From NCBI GenBank assembly GCA_020466095.1, contig CM035806.1:33848060-33912059 (forward strand): DNA of 64,000 nucleotides, given 5' to 3'. Source of the DNA: Chlorops oryzae (lineage: Eukaryota; Arthropoda; Insecta; Diptera; Chloropidae). How positions within the stretch are numbered: position 1 is the stretch's first letter; each line of letters opens with the position of its first letter. A program made the translations under genes and the position numbers. Below, piece by piece: positions 1-11,632 of the stretch. Under the pieces are notes generated by a model. That model searched no databases and was not told the origin of the DNA. It was given only the letters and a program-made list of their open reading frames with translations.

Positions 1-1107
1 GCCGGACTAGCTTCTGTAGTTATTCGTATTTTTGTGCATATCTATATCTAGATCTGCGTCCGAGTTCATCTATTTCGTCGCTTATTATTATTGCGCCAGC
101 TGCTTTCTGCTTTTGGCCGCGCCTGCGCAGTCAATGCACTCTTTGACTGCAACTGACGACCACTGTGTGATGTCGTCGTCGGCATCGTCGGAATCGTTGT
201 CATTTGCCACTGTTCCACTGTTCCGCTGTTGCTGCCGTGGTAATTAAAGCGTGAAAATCACTGTTTAAATTGCAATAAATTTGTGGTATTAACAACAAAC
301 GATCGTACAGGCCTCGTCGATCTTATGTCTGTTCGTTCTTGTTTCGTTGGCCTCATCGCGCATTGCATTGGCGCTGCCGCAGACCGCAATGTCACAGCAA
401 GCTTGTCGTGCCTCGCGCCGCGTTTGTGTGCCCGTGTGTGTGTGTGTGTGTGCTTCTGTCGACTTTAATTGTGCGTTTTGTATATTGTGCGCAAGTGCTT
501 TTCAATTATTACTTTTAAAAGTCGGCGAATTGAATTGAATTTTTTATACATATTTTTTTGTTTTTTGTTTTTTTTTTTTTTTTTTTTTGTGCACTCACCA
601 GGACACAAAGTTCTGTCCCTCTGCCGTTCATTTTTTCTGCATTTTTTTGCTACGCCGAGCCGTTCAACGAAGGTAAGCCTTTCAAGTATTTCGCAACAGA
701 AATTATGCGCTTTTAATTGATGCTTTTAAAACGGATTATTCGCGGAATTTATGTGAAATGTTTGGGACATGATTTTTATATACCTATATGTTGGTATATA
801 TTTTTTCCTGTCTTTTTGCAAGAATAGGGAATTCAATTCGGCTTTCCGAAGGTGATAAAAAAATAAAGAACAAGCAAAAGAAATTGTTTATTTACAGTAA
901 TGATAGTCACTTAAGATAGGACCGCAAGGGATAAATTGAATGTTGGATGCCATCGCATTAATAGCAATCAAGGGATAAGTATTGTATTTGTATTGTATAC
1001 ACAAAATGTATGTATGGATGTATACAGTCAAACATAATCCATATGCGCCGTCATCCAAAGAATTTGTTCATCTTATGAAAATCGATTCGGTTTTAAGGAA
1101 TCGCGTG
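1..1107. other. AT-rich non-coding stretch
   Basis: I see no gene here. It holds a (GT)n run near 431-452, an almost pure T run near 551-588, and AT-rich sequence. Short open frames lack splice, codon or motif support. It could be intron or intergenic DNA. Confidence 0.6.
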
Positions 1108-1755
1108 TGCTTATCTCTTTTTCTCTTTTTCTCTTTTTCTCTTTTTCTCTTTTCTCTTTTCTCTTTTTCTCTTTTTCTCTTTTTCTCTTTTTCTCTTTTT
1201 CTCTTTTTCTCTTTTTCTCTTTTTCTCTTTTTTTCTCTTCTTTTCTCTTTTTCTTTCCTCTTTTTTTCTCTTTTTCTCTCTTTTCTCTTTTCTTTTCTTC
1301 TCTTCTCTTTCTTCTCTCTCTTTTCTCTATTTCTTTCTTCTCTCTCTTTCTCTCTCTCTGCTTTTGTCTTTCTCACATTTTCACTCTTTCTCTTTCTCTC
1401 TCTCCCTTTCTCTCTCTCACATTCTCACTCTTTTCTCACTCTTTCTCTTTCTCTCTCTCCCTTTCTCACTCTTTCTCTATCTCCCTTTCTCTCTTTCTCT
1501 CTCTTTGTCTTTCTCTCTCCTTTGTCTTTCCTCTCTCTCTCTTTCTCTCTCTTTCTTTCTCTCTCTTCTCTCTCTCTTTCTCTCTCTACCTCTTTTGGTC
1601 ACTACCTCCCCCCTCTATCTCCTTCTACCTCTTTTATATAACTCTATCCCTCTCCCTCTCTTTTATATAACTCTCTCCCTCTCCCTCTCTTTTATATAAC
1701 TCTCTCCCTCTCTCTCTCTCTCTTTTATATAACTCTCTCCCTCTCTCTCCCCCTT
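1108..1755. repeat. Polypyrimidine tract, CTTTTT/CTCTCTTT type
   Basis: About 650 bases are nearly all C and T on the plus strand, grading from CTTTTT units (about 1110-1250) to CTCTCTTT units. Near the distal end four TTTTATATAA islands interrupt it, at about 1632, 1661, 1690 and 1723, spaced 29-33 bases. Long open frames on both strands (Ser/Leu/Phe-rich or Arg/Glu/Lys-rich) follow from the base bias and are not genes. Confidence 0.95.
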
Positions 1756-2502
1756 TTTGCCCCTCTCCCCTATCTCTTCTCCTCTCTCCTCTCTCTCCCT
1801 CTCTCCTCTCTCCTCTCTCTCCCTCTCTCTCCTCTCTCTCCCTCTCTCTCCTCTCTCTCTCCCTCTCTCTCCCTCTCTCTCCCTCTCTCTCCCTCTCTCT
1901 CCCTCTCTCTCCCTCTCTCTCCCTCTCTCTCCCTCTCTCTCCCTCTCTCTCCCTCTCTCCTCCTCTCTCTCCCTCTCTCTCCCTCTCTCTCTCCCTCTCT
2001 CTCCCTCTCTCTCCCTCTCTCTCCTCTCCCTCTCTCTCCCTCTCTCCTCCCTCTCTCTCCCTCTCTCTCCCTCTCTCTCCCTCTCTCTCCCTCTCTCTCC
2101 CTCTCTCTCCCTCTCTCTCCCTATCTCTCTCCCTCTCTCTCTCCCTCTCTCTCCCTCTCTCTCCCTCTCTCTCTCCCTCTCTCTCCCTCTCTCTCCCTCT
2201 CTCTCTCCTCCTCTCCTCTCCTCTTCTCCTCTCTCTTCCTCTCTCTCTCCTCTCTCTTCCTCTCTCTCTCTTCCCTCTCTCCTCTTCTCCTCTCTCTTCT
2301 CTCTCTCCCTCTCTCTCCTCTCTCTCCCTCTCTCCTCCTCTCTCTCTTCTCTCCTCCCTCTCTCCTCTCTCCTCTCTCTCTCTCTCTCTCCCTCTCTCTC
2401 CTTCTCTCTCCCTCTCTCTCCCTCTCTCTCCTCTCTCTCCCTCTCTCTCTCCTCTCTCTCTCTCCCTCTCTCTCTCCCCTCTCTCTCTCCCTCTCTCTCT
2501 CC

Positions 2503-2554
<52 letters not shown>

Positions 2555-2590
2555 TCACTATCTTCCTTTCCTTCTCTCGTTTGTCGGTCT
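1756..2590. repeat. CTCTCTCC microsatellite tract
   Basis: Over 800 bases of C/T with a dominant 8-base unit CTCTCTCC, continuous with the preceding tract. Together they give about 1.45 kb of strand-asymmetric homopyrimidine DNA. The minus strand is full of GAGAG, the core site of fly GAGA factor, though that is expected by composition alone. Confidence 0.95.
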
Positions 2591-3723
2591 GGCTGTCTCT
2601 ATCTCTCTCTCAAAATGCAATTGCCATCCGATTTAGTTGGAATTATAGAACACTTATATTATTTGACTTATGAAAGTTTGATTCAAACGAACGTAACAAT
2701 GAGATCTACATAATTAAATATTTTAAGACGCTCATAAGACATTGACGATGAGATGGCATAACGAAATTTTGAAGATTTTAGGTCCCAATTTGGATGTATG
2801 TCTTTTACAAATTTGATTGCATGCTGTTTTCTATGCCGAAATTAAATTCAGTCAATACTTTCGATCCAACTATTGCGAATTATACTGAGGGACAATAAGT
2901 AGTTTGCGCCCGCCAGAAGGATGAAAAGCGAAAGTTCAAAACCTGCGATAAATTATTTGAAAATATTATAAAAAGGACTTCGGTCTCAGATATTTTTCTA
3001 AATACTTAGAAAAAGTGAAAAACTTTTATTGCAACGCCTGTTAATATCGCCCTCCGTCCGTCCGTTCGTCCGTCCATCCTTCCCTGCGCATAACATTCTC
3101 AGTTCGGTGCTGATTGTGATGAGCCTTATTTATTTGTACTTATTTTCGTACTACTCGTATTCCTTCTGCTTCGTCAGCCTGCATTTTAAATTGGACTTCA
3201 TTCAGCCAGCATCGACTCATTAAAGTAACAGCGAACTTCAGTCCGTATCTTCAGTTCTGCTCCTTGACAATGCCCGCAGGCCACCTGACCTTTTTGTCGT
3301 CAATACCAAATTTGCCATTCCGATGCGCCAGAGTACGTTTCGGGCCACTTGAGCCATTCAACTGAAGAGGCACAGCAACAAGAAAATGAGAGAGAACAAA
3401 ACCAAAAAAAGCAACAAAAAAAAAAGACAAAAACTAAGAAAAGAAGGAAAGAGTTAACAACTTAATTGGATTTGCATGTAATTTCATTGTCGAGATTGAA
3501 AAAATCGACAGTTGTTGGTGTTGTTAAATCTGCGATAAGGAAATAAATAAACAACGTCGTCAATTTACGTACGCAAGGAGCGCAAGAAGTGGGCTACGTA
3601 CATATGTACATACATACACGCTTTAAAGGTTTAAAGGCAGCTTAATAGGATATTCCTTTCATTAAAAATTGAAGTTCTCCGTACCGATCGACCTTCATTC
3701 ATTCAATTCCTTATTCATTGCCT

Positions 3724-3756
<33 letters not shown>

Positions 3757-5057
3757 GCCTCATGCGCATACTTATGGGCTCACGTAAATTGTGCGAAAAG
3801 ATCAAACTCCAGCGATTTCCTACATCAACGCCAGTTGGTCGGAGCGCGTATAAAATGGCATTTCAGATTTAATTTGATAAGAAATTGAAGTGAATTGAAT
3901 CGAATTAAGCGAAAATAAATTTTACTAAAAAAAAAAAAAAAAAATTAAAGCTGAAAATTAAATTAAGCGAAAAACTTCAAATTTATGATACGAGAAAATG
4001 CAAACCCCACCGGCTGTGCGTCCGTCCAGCTGTCAGTCTCTCACTCCCCGGCTCTGCCTCTCTCTCTCTCTCTCTCTCCTCCCTCCCTCTCTCGTTTACG
4101 CAACCTCTGCAGTACGATTTATCGCTTTTTGGTTTATGCTAACAGGACAACTTCTGTCAGATTTAATGCTATTTGAATTTTGCGTTTTCACTGAACCGAG
4201 ATAACATGACACGAGCGTGGAAAATATTGCCGGGGAGAAAAAAAATTTCGAAAAAAAGCAAATGTATGAATAAAAAATAAAATGTCGGTCGAAATCACCT
4301 AAATTCCTACAAAAAACAAACCGGCATTCCAGCCGAGCGAATGTTGCAACGACGGTAGCCAGTGACCGTACACCATGTCGTCTACCGTGAAGCAGATAAG
4401 ATTCATCATTGAATCGAATCGACGAACGAAAATAAAACTACCTTTTTACATATCCTTCTCCCTCTCCCCCTCCTTCATCCTTTTTTGAAGTATTTTCAAT
4501 CAATTGAATGAAATACGTAAGTAGGCGAATGGGTAATAAATTTTATTCGATTTGCTAATGGAGTTCGGGCAACGATCAATAGTTGGCGTGCTCAATTATT
4601 GCTAATTTAGCGACTAAATTATGTTCAAAATGAAAAAAAAAAATCGATAAACAAATTTAATAAAAAAAAAAAATTTATAAAAAAATCATTGGCAAGGCAA
4701 AAAATCTTTGTCTCGCTCTGCGACTCTCACATCGACCTATGACTTCGTACTTTAATTATGAATATTCTTTTCCTTATTAATCTTGTTTATCCCTTTTGGG
4801 ATTCGCTCATTCTTCTCCTGAGGTGTGGCTATGTGATCTCAGCACCCTTCTGCGGGCATTCCTACCCGGGGTCATGTCATCGCTTAGATCCATCCTTTGC
4901 CTGACAGACATCCCACACGGATTCTTGAAATTCAAAACTTAGTAAAATGTAATCTCCTGTTAAATAACGATGTATATGTATCTCTCATCTTCTGCTTGCT
5001 GTCGTCCCAGTCTTGTCCATCCTTGCTGTTCCTCATTGACATCCTCATCTGATTCTC
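2591..5057. other. Non-coding stretch with short microsatellites
   Basis: No convincing exon. It holds a CCGT-type run near 3053-3085, a (CA)n run near 3729-3756, an A run near 3930-3945, a (CT)n run near 4058-4085, and AT-rich sequence otherwise. Confidence 0.55.
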
Positions 5058-5515
5058 TCGCTCTCTCTTCAACTCTTTCTCTCTCTCGCTCTCTCTGTTC
5101 TCCTCGCTCTCCTCTCGTCTCTCTCTCGTCTCTCTTGACTCTCTCGCTCTCTCTCTTCTCTTCTCTCTTCTCTGCTCTCTCTCTCTCTGCTCTCCTCGTC
5201 TCCTCTCTCTGCTCTCTCTCCTCTCTCTCGCTCTCTCTCTCTCTCTCTCTGCTCTCTCTCGCTCTCTCCTTCGCTCTCTCTCTCGCTCTCTCTCTCCTCC
5301 TCTCTCTCGCTCTCCTCTTCGCTCTCTCTCTCGCTTTCTCTCGCTCTCTCTCTCGCTCTCTCTCCTCGCTCTCTCTCTCCTCTCGCTCTCTTCTCTCTCT
5401 CGCTCTCTCTCTCCTCTCTCTCTCTCTCTCGCTCTCTCTCTCGCTCTCTCTCTCTCTCTCGCTCTCTCTCTCTCTCTCGCTCTTCTCTCGCTCTCTCTCT
5501 TTCTCGCTCTCGCCT
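5058..5515. repeat. TCTCTCGC-type polypyrimidine tract with G interruptions
   Basis: About 460 bases of CTCTCTCG/TCTCTCGC repeats. Unlike the tract at 1.1-2.6 kb, a G recurs about every 8-10 bases, so the minus strand reads GAGAGCGAGAGA. Open frames here are compositional artefacts. Confidence 0.95.
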
Positions 5516-7098
5516 ATGTGTATATCTTGGCAATGAAACGAAAATTAAAATCGAATGCTATGTTCTCTTGTTCCTGACCGATCGTAAGTTAGCGATTTTT
5601 CGCCACCAATCAAAGGCAGAGCTTGAAAGAAAACCTTTTTAACTCTTTAGCTTAAAGACCAATTAACATAAATACGACGATTTAAATTTTCTCTCCAAGC
5701 CAAGTCGAGCACACCTCCTTCAAAACAAAAGGCTCATAAAACCAAAAAAAAAAAAAAAAAAAAAAAAAAAACCCCAAAATATACAAGAAAAAAATATAAA
5801 TAAAAGGAATTTCTATGCCTGCAAATAGAATCACAGGAAACATAAACATTCCACCAGTCCTAATTGAATTAATACGACTAAACGGTAGGGTTGCCGTCTT
5901 CGCATCAACTTCAACGGGTTGACCTCGCTTGCAGCGCGTGCAACTTGGCATATAGGTATATGCAGTAAGACAAAGGCTTAAGCTTACGCCGTCAAACTGA
6001 TTGAATTCAAATCAAGTTGAGGAAGCAAAGAAAAAACAAGAAAGGAAAAAATAAATAAAAATAAAAGTTTGCAATGAGAAATGCAGAAGAGTGCAGCTTC
6101 GGTTTCCCGAAAGGCTTCTTTCACAATTGCATATAAACCTTAGAACAAATAACCTTCCATCGAGAGCTGCCCGCTGAACGTTTTATATGGCCCTTATTGA
6201 ATTCGCTGATATGCTAGCATGAAGGAATCTACAAAGAAAACGCATGTGTTCCAAGTCTTCCGTCTTCCGTCTTCTTGTGTCTCTTTTCTTTTGCTCCTTT
6301 TTTAATTTTGTTTCTTAACATTCGAAGATCTTAGCTAAAAAAAAAAAGGGGAAACAAAACAACAACAACAGCAAAAAAGAAGCATGATGATGATTCTGAA
6401 CTTGTCATTGCCAGCCTGAAATGTTTTGCGCTTTGTAGATGTGCGGATAAAAAGTGGTTACCGTATACTGTTGTGACTCTTTTATGACTTTTAAATAATT
6501 TTAAATACGCTGAGTGGAATGAGCTACACCGTAAAAATGAAGATCGCAATGTATGTACCTATGTATGTACTTACAGTCGGACTTGCTCCGTACACGCAAA
6601 CTCGAATGACGATCGAATCCAAAGAATCGGTTCAAGACCTATGGAGACTTCAAATGAAATAATCTTATGGGGAAAGCTTGCTCAGAGGGCAGCAGCCTTC
6701 AACTCGGTTTAAGAACTTCAATAGTTTAAACTCTCGAATATAAGTACTTACGTTATAAGTCTTCACGACAGTTTAACTGAATCGAATACCTTTGGAATAT
6801 TTGAATTTTTCATATAAAATTAAGATACATACGTCTGGTTGAAACTCCCTGAAGACTATCAGCCTGAATGTCAAAATTGCCAATCGATTCAGGCCGATTT
6901 ATTCGGTCTCCTTAGCGTTGTTGGTTGAGGTGCCAACTTACGTTGCGAGAGGTTTTGGGTTCAACTCCAACATAAATATTTAGGTATCATAACCAATCAA
7001 CCAATCAACTGGAGGTCCAAGCTATTGAAGTTTGGATGTATTTAAGAGAACTTTTCAAAAGTCAAAAGCTAATCCTTTCCGGACAGATATTAGATACT
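5516..7098. other. Non-coding stretch; weak tRNA-SINE-like segment
   Basis: No gene seen. A run of about 28 A lies near 5742-5770. Near 6905-6980 there is a segment resembling a tRNA-derived SINE head: a TAGCGTTG..TTGAGG block followed about 35 bases later by GGGTTCAACTCC, which resembles a Pol III B box. I did not find a matching copy elsewhere in the window, so this is weak. Confidence 0.35.
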
Positions 7099-7106
7099 TC
7101 GCTTTA

Positions 7107-7263
7107 CAGTGCCGTAGCAACCATAGGGGCAAGAGGGGGCTTTTCCCCCCCACGCATTTTTGTTTTTGCCCATGAATAAAATTGAAAAAATAATTTTGGC
7201 CCCCCACGCAAATTGGAAAAATAATTTTTCCCCCTCACGCAAAACAGAATTGCTACGGCACTG
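7107..7263. mobile_element. hAT-type MITE, 157 bp, 8-bp target duplication
   Basis: The element begins CAGTGCCGTAGCAA and ends with the exact reverse complement, a perfect 14-bp terminal inverted repeat. It is flanked by identical 8-bp direct repeats TCGCTTTA at 7099-7106 and 7264-7271. An 8-bp duplication with CAGTG-type ends is the signature of the hAT superfamily. The inside holds three C-rich CCCCCACGCA-like units and has no coding capacity, so it is non-autonomous. The perfect ends and duplication suggest a fairly recent insertion. Confidence 0.93.
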
Positions 7264-7271
7264 TCGCTTTA

Positions 7272-8805
7272 ATTCATTTTACCAAGCAAAATTCGATGGT
7301 TCGATTTTTCTCCAAAATTTCAAACTGATTTCGGTTGAAAAAAGCATCAATAGACGAATTTGCATAAAATTATGCAATTGAAAGTCTTCAATAAATTCGA
7401 TGGTGCGAGTAATTCGAGTTCGCTTGCACAACAGTTTTTTTTTTGTGTGTTTTTTTTTTCAGTGCATTCAATAGGCCACATTAAACATGATCGTAATATA
7501 AACGCGAAGCAAAACAGCGGAGGCAACAGAGCAACATTCACCGCTTCGAACAAAGCCCAATTTAACATGTGAACAATTTTCTTTTGTTTCACTTCGACAA
7601 TTTAGCATTATTTAACTTAATTCCCCTCCATTGCCGCACCATCCACCATACACTTTTGCAACATGGCAAAAAGCAAAAACAAAAGCACAAGGCGCAAAAA
7701 ACACAAAACACACAAGAAACAAAACAAAAAAGGCTTGCGCGCATGTTGGTTCGTCGTTGCATTTCTTACGATTGCAATTTTTCACATAAGATCCATCATT
7801 GTCAAGTGCATCATGACTGCGACATGGCAATGTGGCTGGCGGTGGGCATACAATCGCGAAAGACGAGGCATCTCTGATCAAAACTGGAATTCTACATGCC
7901 AGTCACCCATTCCCCTCTTTTAGCTCTCTCTCTCTCTCTCTCGCTCTCCCTGTGCCGCTGTCACTCTTGTCTGTCCTTTCTATCGTTACCCCCTCTTTGG
8001 CGCTCCCTCGCGGCCGGGAAATGTTCCTCATGTTGCGAACTTGCCAACAAAATCATTTTGCCACAATCGTTAGCGAAGCAAATAAACTGTCGACAGATTC
8101 GTGGCATTGGCAAAGGCTAAAAGGTTTTTTCCTTTCATACTGCTCACTTCAGTATGTGGCAGCAGCAGCAGCAGCAGCAGCTAAGGATGATAAAAATGAG
8201 AAGAGGCAGTGGGGCATGACTACTTATGAAAAATATTTCTGTGATGATGGCCGTCATTCTCAGACTTTGCAGCACTTTGAAGAGGTTCTCAAAAATTTTC
8301 CACATTGAAATGGAATTGCGTAGATACATTTTAACCTGCTCGAATTAAAGAGGCAATAATTCGAAATTGTTCGGCCAACTAATTTTGCTGAAATACTTAT
8401 AAAATTCTGCAAGCTATTCTACTTTAGGGCGAATTCTATAAAAGGGGGAAATGACTTCTTGAAATTCTCAGTACAGCTCTTAAAAATTGAAATTTTAATA
8501 TGGAAAATAAATTTTACAGTTTACAGTTTACAGTTTTTTTTTTTTTTTTTATCAATTTATCTTGGTGAATTTAATGTATATCTACAGTCATGTGAAAAAT
8601 AATAGGGACAGTACTATAACTTTATTTCAATGTTGAAAAAATCAAGGTTGTTAACTTTTTTCCTCTCCCGGATAGCTCGGAAGGTAGTTAAGCCATCCAG
8701 TTCAAATTGCAGTCCCTTTGAACTTTTAAAAGGGGTTTGCTCGGAATATTAGTCCTCTTAAACCTTTCTTTTTTGCTTGTATTTAATAATTCGTAAATAA
8801 TTTTC
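7272..8805. other. Non-coding stretch downstream of the first serpin gene
   Basis: No gene recognised. It contains a (CT)n run near 7921-7942, a CAG run near 8159-8181 and a T run near 8535-8551. The last part is probably the 3' flank of the serpin-like gene that ends at 8806 on the minus strand. Confidence 0.5.
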
Positions 8806-11632
8806 TTAAGCAACGTAATGAGTTCCCACAAAGTAAAGCAATTCTTTGCTCTTAATGAAAAATATAAAAGGTTTTTCAGTGGCATCGAAAGCCTGATCGA
8901 TTTTCGCCAATTTTTCGTCTAATGTGTTCTCGGCAATGTTTTCTGAAATAAAATTTTTTTATTGTATGTTATGTTATGTTATTTTCGTGAATAATTGCGC
9001 GCAACGTTTCGATATTGTGCGCAATGATTTAGTATTGCGTGCAATATTTAGTGAAAAATTTCATAAAACACAAAAAAAACATAAAACCTAAAACATGAAA
9101 CAAAAAGTAAAAAACATAAAACAAAAAACATATACCAAAAATATAAAACAAAACAAAAAACCAAAATTAAAAAACATACAACATAAACCATAAAATATAA
9201 AACATCAAACATAACACACAAAACGTAAAACATAAAACAAAAGACATAAAACAAAAACCATAAAACAAGAAACAAAACAAAAAACATTAAACAAAAAACA
9301 TAAAACAAAACATAAAACTTAACCAAAAAATAAAAATCATTAAACATAAAACATACTAGAAAAAACATAAAACAAAAAACATGAAATATACATAAAACAC
9401 TCTACATAAAACAAAAAACAGGAAACCAAAAACAAAAAATATAAAACAAAAACATAAAATATCAAACATAAATTATAAAACATGAGACATAAAACATAAA
9501 ACAAAACGCAAAACAAAACAAAATATAAAACAAAACAAAACATAAAACATAAAATATAAAACATAAAACAAGAAACAAAACAAAAACATTAAACAAAAAA
9601 CATATAACAAAACATAAAACTTAACCAAAAAATAAAAATCATTAAACATAAAAGATAATACAAAAAACATAAAACAAAAAACATGAAATATACATAAAAC
9701 ACTCTACATAAAACAAAAAACAGGAAACCAAAAACAAAAAATATAAAACAAAAACATAAAATATAAAACATAAAACATAAATTATAAAACATGAGACATA
9801 AAACATAAAACAAAACGCAAAACGCAAAACAAAACAAAATATAAAACAAAACAAAACATAAAACATAAAATATAAAACATAAAACAAGAAACAAAACAAA
9901 AACATTAAACAAAAAACATATAACAAAACATAAAACTTAACCAAAAAATAAAAATCATTAAACATAAAACATAATACAAAAAACATGAAATATACATAAA
10001 ACACTCTACATAAAACAAAAAACAGGAAACCAAAAACAAAAAATATAAAACAAAAACATAAAATATAAAACATAAATTATAAAACATGAGACATAAAACA
10101 TAAAACAAAACGCAAAATAAAACAAAACATAAAACAAAACATAAAACAAGACATAAAACATAAAACATGATACATTAAACATAAAACAAAACAAAACAAA
10201 ACTAAAAGAAACGAACCGAAAAAAAACATTAAACAATTTGTTATTTTATGTTTTGTTTAGTTTTGATTTGTTAGCTTTTGTCATGTTTTGTCTTCTTTTG
10301 TCATGTTTTGTTATGTTTTGTTATGTTTTGTTATGTTTTGTTATGTTTTGTTATGTTTTGTTATGTTTTGTTATGTTTTGTTATGTTTTGTCATCCCCCT
10401 TTACCAACCCCCCAATTTTAGAGGATCATCTATAGGGAAAGGGTTGATTCCGTATCATAATGAATGTGGACTCAGTTTTATTACAAACCATCTTCTTTTG
10501 GCGGATTTTTGTTGATGTGAACTTTGGCCCTTTGCAAAAATGAATCAATTTTAACAGCATTCTTCGGATCTTCGAAAGCGTATTGCATGGCGTTATCTTC
10601 AGTTAATAAACGCTTAACACCAGTTCCATGATTCTAAAAAATAAAATAAATCAATAGAAAATCTACAGTCAATTAGTAAAACCTGTAATCACTTTAAAAT
10701 AAGATCCTAAATCCGTTACATTTTCGAACCTCATTTCGGGCAATATGACGCGGAGAGTTTTCAAATTCATTTTCTCATCATATTTGTTCATATGATCGAA
10801 ATCTTTTCCGAATTGTTGGATAAAATCATTGAACGCTTTGAAATTATCCGGTAAGTAAATTTGCAAAACTAACTCCTCATTCGACGGTGATTCCAATGGT
10901 AATTCGATTATTCGCAGAGAATTCTGGAAGCCATAGCGAAAATCCCCAACTCCGAAAAGTTTCCCATCTCTCAACTCGAAAGAGTTCCTGAAATTCCCAT
11001 CGAAAGTGATAAAATTCAATAATTGAAATTTCGCATTTTCATCAATGAGTTCTCCGAATTTCTCCTTCAATGCGTCAAACTCTTCAGTCTCCCTCAATCG
11101 ATTGACGGTCTTCACATCGAAATAGAGTTGAACCGTCTTCTTGAAAGATCGATTGAAAACGTTCGTGGCGATAATGTAGTTTTCGATTTGAAAATAGTTT
11201 GACAAATTTTTGAAATCATTTTCGAGAAATTTCTGTTGCGCCTCTTCGCGTGTAATGTGCAGAAACATCGCATAAGACATTAGTGTGAAATTTTTCGCAT
11301 CGATTGCCTTCACGCATAAATCATCGACCAAATCGTAGCGTGCCATATCGTTGGCTCCATCGTAGACCACGATAAGGAATTTGTGCAAGGCAGCCGGCGA
11401 AACAACGTAATCCATAAGCACCGTATCCATGGCCATGCGTCTGTATAGATTTAGCGAAAAATTCTGGCGTACATTTTCCGGTACTTCCGCTAAGAAGGAT
11501 CTTCCAGAAAACGTCCAACATGGCATCACCGCCAAGAGAATTATTACCAAACCGAGCACTGTCGAAAATTATGAATTTAAAAAAAAAAATACTTATACCT
11601 AAATATTTAAAAAAATTTGTTTATAACTTACT
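8806..11632 (-). CDS. Serpin-like secreted protein, four exons, 382 aa (first copy)
   Basis: Predicted exons on the minus strand: 11632 (last base of a 5' exon, giving the A of the start codon), 11558-10693, 10633-10489 and 8942-8806; stop at 8806-8808. The spliced product is 382 aa, a normal serpin length. Residues 1-18 form a hydrophobic signal peptide. Serpin landmarks follow in order: helix A FSLNLYRRM (34-42), VVSPAAL (52-58), a strand-3A-like LNFITFDGNFRNSF (181-194), RIIELPLES (216-224), LRVILPEMRFE (269-279), GVKRLL, and the C-terminal FDATEKPFIFF (356-366) with YFVG. Donors are AAA|GTGATT (phase 0) and GATG|GTTTGT (phase 1). The reactive-loop hinge lacks the small-residue GTEAAAAT pattern of inhibitory serpins and is acidic, so a non-inhibitory role is likely (inference). 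The last intron (about 1.5 kb) contains the minisatellite at 9.06-10.39 kb. No specific orthologue is claimed. Confidence 0.86.
9057..10395. repeat. AT-rich minisatellite with ~300-316-bp higher-order repeats, in a serpin intron
   Basis: From about 9057 to 10230 the plus strand is built from ATAAAACA / ACAAAACAT-like units. A larger unit repeats: the landmark CTTAACCAAAAAATAAAAAT begins at about 9318, 9620 and 9936, giving periods of about 302 and 316 bases. Near 10235 the array flips, and 10250-10390 is a clean TTATGTTTTG decamer array, roughly the reverse complement of the first part. Long minus-strand frames made of Phe, Val, Leu, Met, Tyr and Cys here are artefacts. The whole array sits between two exons of the first serpin gene. 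Confidence 0.93.

Noticed and set aside
1068..2713. Long frames of Ser/Leu/Phe (plus) and Arg/Glu/Lys (minus)
   Set aside because: They are direct translations of C/T-only DNA; stops are rare in such tracts. No start context, domain or splice structure.
5069..5536. Arg/Glu-rich and Ser/Leu-rich frames of 150-190 codons
   Set aside because: Compositional consequence of the TCTCTCGC repeat.
9048..10236. Several minus-strand frames rich in Phe, Tyr, Met, Leu, Cys and Val resembling membrane proteins
   Set aside because: They follow the ACATAAAACA minisatellite exactly, repeat with its period, and lie within a serpin intron.
10481..10690. A C-terminally truncated serpin ending at the TAA at 10481, or at the stop at 10669
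   Set aside because: Both stops lie in introns under the model that also explains the matching C-terminal exon at 8806-8942 and agrees in position and phase with the second copy.
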